Assembly: GCA_023458315.1 (NCBI GenBank)
Contig: JAEXAH010000004.1
Coordinates: 1 to 49,931 of the forward strand
Direction of reading: 5' to 3'
Length of the DNA stretch: 49,931 bases
Source of the DNA: Pseudomonadota bacterium
GTDB lineage: Bacteria > Pseudomonadota > Alphaproteobacteria > Rhodospirillales > Magnetospirillaceae
The translations under genes and the position numbers were made by a program. Under the pieces are notes generated by a model. It saw only the letters and a list, made by a program, of their open reading frames with translations. It had not been told where the DNA came from and made no database searches. Below, piece by piece: positions 46,121 through 49,931 of the stretch; the stretch's first letter is position 1, and every line of letters starts with the position of its first letter.

Positions 46121-47502
46121 GACGCCCCGATCACATCAAGATGCATGCCGACCGTTTCGCGCAACTGCTCCACCGTGATGGAATCGCCGTCTTCCAGCGC
46201 GTGGGTGTCGGGCAATTGCCGCAACAGGGCCAGAACGTTGCGGAACGACCGCCCCGCCCCCACGGCATCGTCGCGGCGCCACAGGAACAGCCCCAGGTGA
46301 TAATGGGGCAGAACGAAATGACGGTCGAGATAAATGGCCCGCCGCAGGAATGTTTCGCAGCCCTCCAGGTCGCCCAATTGCTCGGACACCAATGCCCGGT
46401 AGAAATGGGCGCGGGAATCCAGCGCGTCGGCGGCGATCAGGCCGTCGCAGGCGGCCAGCGCCTCGGCCCAGCGGCCCTGGTCGGCCAGGGCGCGGATGGC
46501 GGCGATCCCCTGGGACGGTGGCGCCGGGCGCGGCGGCTCCGGCCGTCGGAGCGCCGGACGCGGTGCCGGTTTGGGCGGCATCGGACGGCGCAACGGCGCC
46601 GGGGACGGCAGCACCACCTTGGGCGGCGGCGCCACCACCGGTTCGGGCCGGTCGCTGCGCTGGTACAGCACCGCCCCCGGCGTGGTCACGGTGCGGAAGT
46701 CGCGGAACAATTCCATGTTGGGTTCGGCATGGCCCATGACCAGCCAGCCGCCGTCCACCAGGCTTTCATGAAAGCACGGCACCAGTTGCGCCACCGTCTC
46801 GCGGCTGAAATAGATCACCACGTTGCGGCAGATGATGACGTCCAGCCCGGCCAGATTGTCCAGCAGCGACGGAAAGCGGTTGCGGATCAGGTTGTGGTAC
46901 TGAAAGCTGACGCAGTTGCGGTATTCCGGCTTGATCTGCCATTGCTTGCCCACCGGCACGAAGCAGTCGCGGCGCACGTCGTCGGGGGTGGCGCGAAAGG
47001 CCCATTCGTCGTAACGGCCGTCGCGGGCGCGGGCCAGGAATTTCTGGTTGATGTCGGTGCCGATGATGCTGACATGCCAGTCGGCGATGCGCGGCCCGAA
47101 ATCGCGCTTCAGCATGATGGCCACCGAATAGGGTTCGGGGCCGGTGGCGCAGCCCGCGCTCCAGATGCGCAGGCGGCGGTGCGGTTCGTTGCGCGCCAGC
47201 ACCTCGGGCAAAATGATGTCGCGCAGGGCGTCGAACTGTTCCTTGTGGCGGAAGAAATAGGTTTCGCCGATGGTCAGTTCCGCCACCAGCGCGTCCATTT
47301 CGTCACGGCCCAGCACCGGGTCGGAGATCAGTTCCAGATAGCGGGCACAGCCGGACAAGCCGGTTTCCGCCAGACGGGCGGCGACGATGCGGGCCAGATC
47401 CTCGTCCTTGTCGGCGTAAAAGGCCATGCCGGTGCTGTCGATCACCAGGGATTTCAGCCTTTGGAAGAACGGATCGCCGACCACGGCGGCGGGCGCCTGC
47501 AC
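46117..47502 (-). CDS. cheR: Chemoreceptor methyltransferase CheR with TPR extension
   Basis: 461 residues from a GTG at 47502, two bases after the upstream cheW stop. The methyltransferase core has GETYFFRHKEQFDAL, IWSAGCATGPEPYSVAIML and IIGTDINQKFL. Then a proline-rich linker (about 295-345) leads to a tetratricopeptide-like C-terminus (AEALAACDGLIAADALDSRAHF). The SAM loop reads GPEPYS where most CheR proteins have GEEPYS. CheR-TPR fusions are typical of Wsp-like systems. Confidence 0.9.
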   Translation of the reverse strand: MQAPAAVVGDPFFQRLKSLVIDSTGMAFYADKDEDLARIVAARLAETGLSGCARYLELISDPVLGRDEMDALVAELTIGETYFFRHKEQFDALRDIILPEVLARNEPHRRLRIWSAGCATGPEPYSVAIMLKRDFGPRIADWHVSIIGTDINQKFLARARDGRYDEWAFRATPDDVRRDCFVPVGKQWQIKPEYRNCVSFQYHNLIRNRFPSLLDNLAGLDVIICRNVVIYFSRETVAQLVPCFHESLVDGGWLVMGHAEPNMELFRDFRTVTTPGAVLYQRSDRPEPVVAPPPKVVLPSPAPLRRPMPPKPAPRPALRRPEPPRPAPPSQGIAAIRALADQGRWAEALAACDGLIAADALDSRAHFYRALVSEQLGDLEGCETFLRRAIYLDRHFVLPHYHLGLFLWRRDDAVGAGRSFRNVLALLRQLPDTHALEDGDSITVEQLRETVGMHLDVIGAS

Positions 47503-47504
47503 GC

Positions 47505-48038
47505 TCAGGGCTCGTCCTCCGCCAATCGGGCCAGCCGTTCTGCGGCGTCGGCCTGGAACTGCGCCAGCCGCGCCCGTTCCTCCGCCAGCAGCACCCGCCG
47601 CCATGACAGCAGATGCGCCGCCCCTTGCGGCCCGTGCAACTGGCCGCCGACGCAGCCCTGAAAGGACTGCTCCTCCTCCAGCGGCGCCAGTTGGCAGGCG
47701 CCAGCGTCGCGCACGCCCTCCACATGATCCACCAGCAGGGCCAGCGGCGCGTCGTTGCGCATGATCAGCATCGAGGCTTCAAGGCCGGGATCCCCCGCCG
47801 ATGGCAGCCCCAGCAGATGATCCAGGCGCAGCACCGGCACCGCGTCGCCGCCCAGGTTCAGGACGCCTTGCAGGAAAGCGGGCATGCGCGGCGGCCGTTC
47901 CAGCCAGCAATAGGGCACCACTTCACGCACATCGGCCACCGGGATGGCGAAACCTTGCCCGGCCAGACGGAAAAACACCAGTGAATGAAGATCAGTTCCG
48001 TCCGCGGCCAATGCTTTACCCCCAAATTTTCGGGGCAT
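47505..48038 (-). CDS. cheW: CheW-type coupling protein (first in cluster)
   Basis: 177 residues with a CheW fold: LVFFRLAGQGFAIPVADV, GVLNLGGDAVPVLRL, LALLVDHVEGV. The annotated ATG at 48038 lies inside a 9-base inverted repeat and lacks a ribosome site. A TTG at 48011 is preceded by GGGGGTAAAG and may be the real start, giving 168 residues. It follows the ParA-like gene on the same strand across a 54-base gap. Confidence 0.85.
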   Translation of the reverse strand: MPRKFGGKALAADGTDLHSLVFFRLAGQGFAIPVADVREVVPYCWLERPPRMPAFLQGVLNLGGDAVPVLRLDHLLGLPSAGDPGLEASMLIMRNDAPLALLVDHVEGVRDAGACQLAPLEEEQSFQGCVGGQLHGPQGAAHLLSWRRVLLAEERARLAQFQADAAERLARLAEDEP

Positions 48039-48057
48039 TTAAGCAAACGCCCCGAAA
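48028..48057 (-). promoter_or_regulatory. Hairpin over the first cheW start
   Basis: A perfect 9-base inverted repeat TTTCGGGGC/GCCCCGAAA with a 12-base loop in the gap between the ParA-like gene and cheW. The annotated start codon of cheW falls within it. It may be a terminator of the ParA-like gene, an attenuator, or a translational control element. Confidence 0.55.
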
Positions 48058-48092
48058 TCGCACAATCAGGTAAAGACAGGCATACTAAACGC

Positions 48093-49184
48093 CTATGAGA
48101 AGCCCATGGTGGTGGCGAGCATACGCACGCCCTCGACCCCCACACCCACCAGCGTCACCACCGCCGCCAGCACCACCAGCAGGAACGCCACCAGCGACAT
48201 GCGGTTTTCGATGAAGAAGTGGATGACGCCCAGATGCAGCCGCTCCAACGGCGTGCGGTCGCCATACAGCATGCGGTCCAACTGGGTCTTGCGCTGACGC
48301 ACGCCACTGTCGTCGGCATGCCCCAATTGCTGGGCATGCTCGCTTTGCCAGGCCAGCAGGCGGTTCAGGGCGTCGTCGCGGCGCGGCGGCGGCGGCACCA
48401 CCACACCGGCCTTGGCGGCGATCTTCTGGTGGCGGTCCAGGAATTCCGAGGTGAAATCCAGATGGGCCTGTCCGGCGGGCGAACGCGGCGCATAGACGCA
48501 GACCGGCATGCGGGCGGTGGCCGCCTCGATCACCATGGTGTCGCGGGGGATTTCCGCGCCGTACACGGTGCCGCCCAGGCGCGAGCGGATCAGTTCGCTG
48601 ATCTTGCGCGCCGTCTTGTTGCGGTCATGGATGGTGAACAGCACGCCCTGCAACAGCAGCGACTTGTTCAGCCCTTCCTGGACGTACTTGATGGACGGCA
48701 GCGTGCGCATCAGGCCGTCATTGGCATAGGGAGTCGCCGTCACCGGAATGATCACCGCATGGGCCGAGGCCAGGGCGTTGATGGGCAGGATGCCCAAGGC
48801 GGGCGGGCAGTCGATGATGACGTAATCGCAATCCAGCGAGGTATGACTGATGATGTTGGTCAGCGTGCGCTGGGAATCCTTCAGTTCCGACAGCCGGATT
48901 TCGATCCCCGCCAGGGAGTAGGTCGAGGGAATCACCCGCACGCCGTCGAAATCGGTCGGCAGAATGACCTCGTCCACCTCGGCCGCGCCGACGAACAGGT
49001 CGTACACCCCCCGCTTGACGTTGGGGTCGACGCCCAGGCTCTTGGTGGAATCCCCCTGGGAATCCAGATCGATCACCACAACCGATTTGCCATATGCCGC
49101 AAGACAGACGGCAAGGTTGGTGCTGGTCGTGGTCTTGGAGATTCCGCCCTTCTGATTGAAGATGGCAACGATATACGGTTTCAT
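48093..49184 (-). CDS. ParA-family ATPase with C-terminal membrane anchor
   Basis: 363 residues. The deviant Walker A is NQKGGISKTTTS (residues 10-21) with VVVIDLDSQGDST as the second motif, then DCDYVIIDCPPALGIL. Unlike typical ParA (about 260-290 residues) it has a C-terminal extension of about 80 residues that ends in one strong membrane helix (LVAFLLVVLAAVVTLVGV). Start at 49184 follows family alignment; an ATG at 49253 is open but crosses a repeat-rich region. There is no parB or parC alongside, and the chemosensory genes follow, so a role in positioning the array is possible. Confidence 0.82.
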   Translation of the reverse strand: MKPYIVAIFNQKGGISKTTTSTNLAVCLAAYGKSVVVIDLDSQGDSTKSLGVDPNVKRGVYDLFVGAAEVDEVILPTDFDGVRVIPSTYSLAGIEIRLSELKDSQRTLTNIISHTSLDCDYVIIDCPPALGILPINALASAHAVIIPVTATPYANDGLMRTLPSIKYVQEGLNKSLLLQGVLFTIHDRNKTARKISELIRSRLGGTVYGAEIPRDTMVIEAATARMPVCVYAPRSPAGQAHLDFTSEFLDRHQKIAAKAGVVVPPPPRRDDALNRLLAWQSEHAQQLGHADDSGVRQRKTQLDRMLYGDRTPLERLHLGVIHFFIENRMSLVAFLLVVLAAVVTLVGVGVEGVRMLATTMGFS

Positions 49185-49232
49185 CGCCGTTGATGGCCCA
49201 TGCTGTTCGCCCGCCGTTATTTCCCCATTCAC

Positions 49233-49272
49233 CAATCGTTTACATGTGCGCATGTGCGCATCAAGACGATTG
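49233..49272. promoter_or_regulatory. Nested repeats upstream of the ParA-like gene
   Basis: A 7-base inverted repeat CAATCGT/ACGATTG (49233-49239, 49266-49272) encloses two tandem CATGTGCG units (49243-49258). It lies about 50-90 bases upstream of the ParA-like start, a typical operator position. Confidence 0.45.
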
Positions 49273-49458
49273 ATGTACCCCCGCCTAAATCATCACTTCG
49301 GACTGAAGCGGTTTCTCCATTCACGATGCGAACAGCTTAAGCATACACGGCAATTGAACGCAACCTTCGCCACCCTGAACCTTCGATACATTCCTATGCC
49401 CGGCCCATACCCGCCCCCCCAAACCCGGCTTTGATTGACCAGACGCCACGGAACGCAC

Positions 49459-49500
49459 AAAAAAAGGTTCATCCCGGAATTGCGGGGCCGCTGGCCCTGA
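49459..49500 (-). repeat. Dispersed repeat R1, partial copy
   Basis: The minus strand reads GGGCCAGCGGCCCCGCAA, then a T-run, matching the R1 3' half at 487-532 and 11882-11922. The R1 5' half is missing, and IS110-like sequence begins within about 45 bases. Confidence 0.65.
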
Positions 49501-49539
49501 TGAAGTCCACGGAACTGATCCCGATCAAAAAAGCACGAC

Positions 49540-49641
49540 CGGCGCAGCATCAGCATCGTCGTTCTTCTTGCCGCGCTTGACGTAAGGCTTCACCTGCGCC
49601 GGTGGCAGTCCCCGCCCAGTGACGAGAAGTCGCACACGCCT
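49540..49641 (-). pseudogene. IS110-family transposase, N-terminal-half fragment
   Basis: The minus strand encodes GLPPAQVKPYVKRGKKNDDADAA, resembling the VKPYVKR-x-KNDAADAEA block of IS110-family DEDD recombinases, with a degenerate end. There is no start codon or continuation. Together with 318-474 this shows past IS110 activity near R1 repeats. Confidence 0.65.
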
Positions 49642-49687
49642 CCACCCCATCAAAAAGAAGGCCCGCCGCAGCGAGCCCCCTTCCCCG

Positions 49688-49720
49688 TCACATATTGGGA
49701 TAATTCGGCCCGCCGCCGCC
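49688..49720 (-). repeat. Duplicated 3' end of the ETF-QO gene
   Basis: The 33 bases match 49786-49818, the last codons of ETF-QO including its stop. The second copy cannot be translated from a start and continues into unrelated GC-rich sequence. Confidence 0.85.
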
Positions 49721-49785
49721 CCCGCCGCCGAGCCGATGGCTTGGCGGCATCTTGCGTTTAATGAAGGCGGCGGCCCGGCCACTTG

Positions 49786-49931
49786 TCACATATTGGGATA
49801 ATTCGGCCCGCCGCCGCCTTCGGGCACCACCCAGTTGATGTTCTGGGTCGGGTCCTTGATGTCGCAGGTCTTGCAGTGCAGGCAGTTCTGGGCGTTGATC
49901 TGAAGCCGGGGGCCTTCGACGATCTCGTACA
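49786..49931 (-). CDS. Electron-transfer flavoprotein-ubiquinone oxidoreductase, C-terminal part
   Basis: The last 48 codons of a minus-strand gene that continues beyond the right edge. The 4Fe-4S ligands NCLHCKTCDIKDPTQNINW and the end PEGGGGPNYPNM-stop are characteristic of ETF-QO, the inner-membrane enzyme that passes electrons from ETF to quinone. This is distinct from fixC/fixX, which are separate genes for the nitrogenase pathway. Its 3' end is duplicated 98 bases downstream. Confidence 0.9.
   Translation of the reverse strand, partial: YEIVEGPRLQINAQNCLHCKTCDIKDPTQNINWVVPEGGGGPNYPNM

Noticed and set aside
38853..47502. A cheY gene within the chemosensory cluster
   Set aside because: No stand-alone receiver gene is present; receivers occur only as fused domains in CheA, CheB and the two kinases.

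Overview
This is a high-GC window from an alphaproteobacterium, most likely a Magnetospirillum-like member of the Rhodospirillales. The evidence is the FixABCX branch with nifV and nifW, the trpGDC-moaC-moeA-lexA gene order, the GTTC-N7-GTTC type LexA box, an ETF-QO tail at the right edge, and abundant chemosensory and c-di-GMP genes. Genus is inferred from gene content only.

Layout. 1-530: insertion-sequence debris (an IS481 tail and an IS110 fragment) sitting in a split dispersed repeat. 531-9156: a Na+/H+ antiporter with a cyclic-nucleotide-binding tail and a GGDEF-EAL membrane protein (minus strand), motA-motB-lipoprotein (plus), then a metallo-beta-lactamase-fold hydrolase and a DUF62 SAM hydrolase (minus). 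9468-13388: a second GGDEF-EAL protein with a decayed GGDEF site, and an unrecognised 466-residue protein. 13411-24811: nitrogen fixation genes in two units, nifE-nifN-nifX-DUF269-fdxB-nifQ followed by a ZntB/CorA-type transporter, then iscA-nifV-nifW-fixA-fixB-fixC-fixX. Each unit starts with a NifA site (TGT-N10-ACA) and a sigma-54 -24/-12 promoter; the second also has a consensus IHF site. These genes serve FeMo-cofactor assembly, homocitrate and molybdenum supply, and electron delivery to nitrogenase. nifHDK, nifB and nifA are not in the window.

25088-31628: an alpha/beta hydrolase, then a copper-resistance set on the minus strand (copA-cueR, and copZ with its own promoter), with two CueR-type operators, interleaved with a divergent polysaccharide deacetylase and an unknown membrane protein. 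31790-36963: trpG-trpD-trpC-moaC-moeA, almost all with overlapping or touching junctions, then lexA with an SOS box and a 67-residue protein. 37226-49184: a minus-strand chemosensory set parA-cheW-cheR-cheW-mcp-cheA(REC)-cheB-(REC-REC-kinase)-(REC-PAS-kinase), arranged like Wsp/Che3 alternative-function systems rather than flagellar chemotaxis. 49185-49931: more IS110 and repeat debris and the 3' end of ETF-QO, whose last bases are duplicated.

The most unusual sequence signal is a small dispersed element present three times around the nif/fix block (17238, 24813, 25995). Its two hairpin stems differ between copies but stay paired, the loops, linker and tail are conserved, and two copies face each other across fdxB to fixX.
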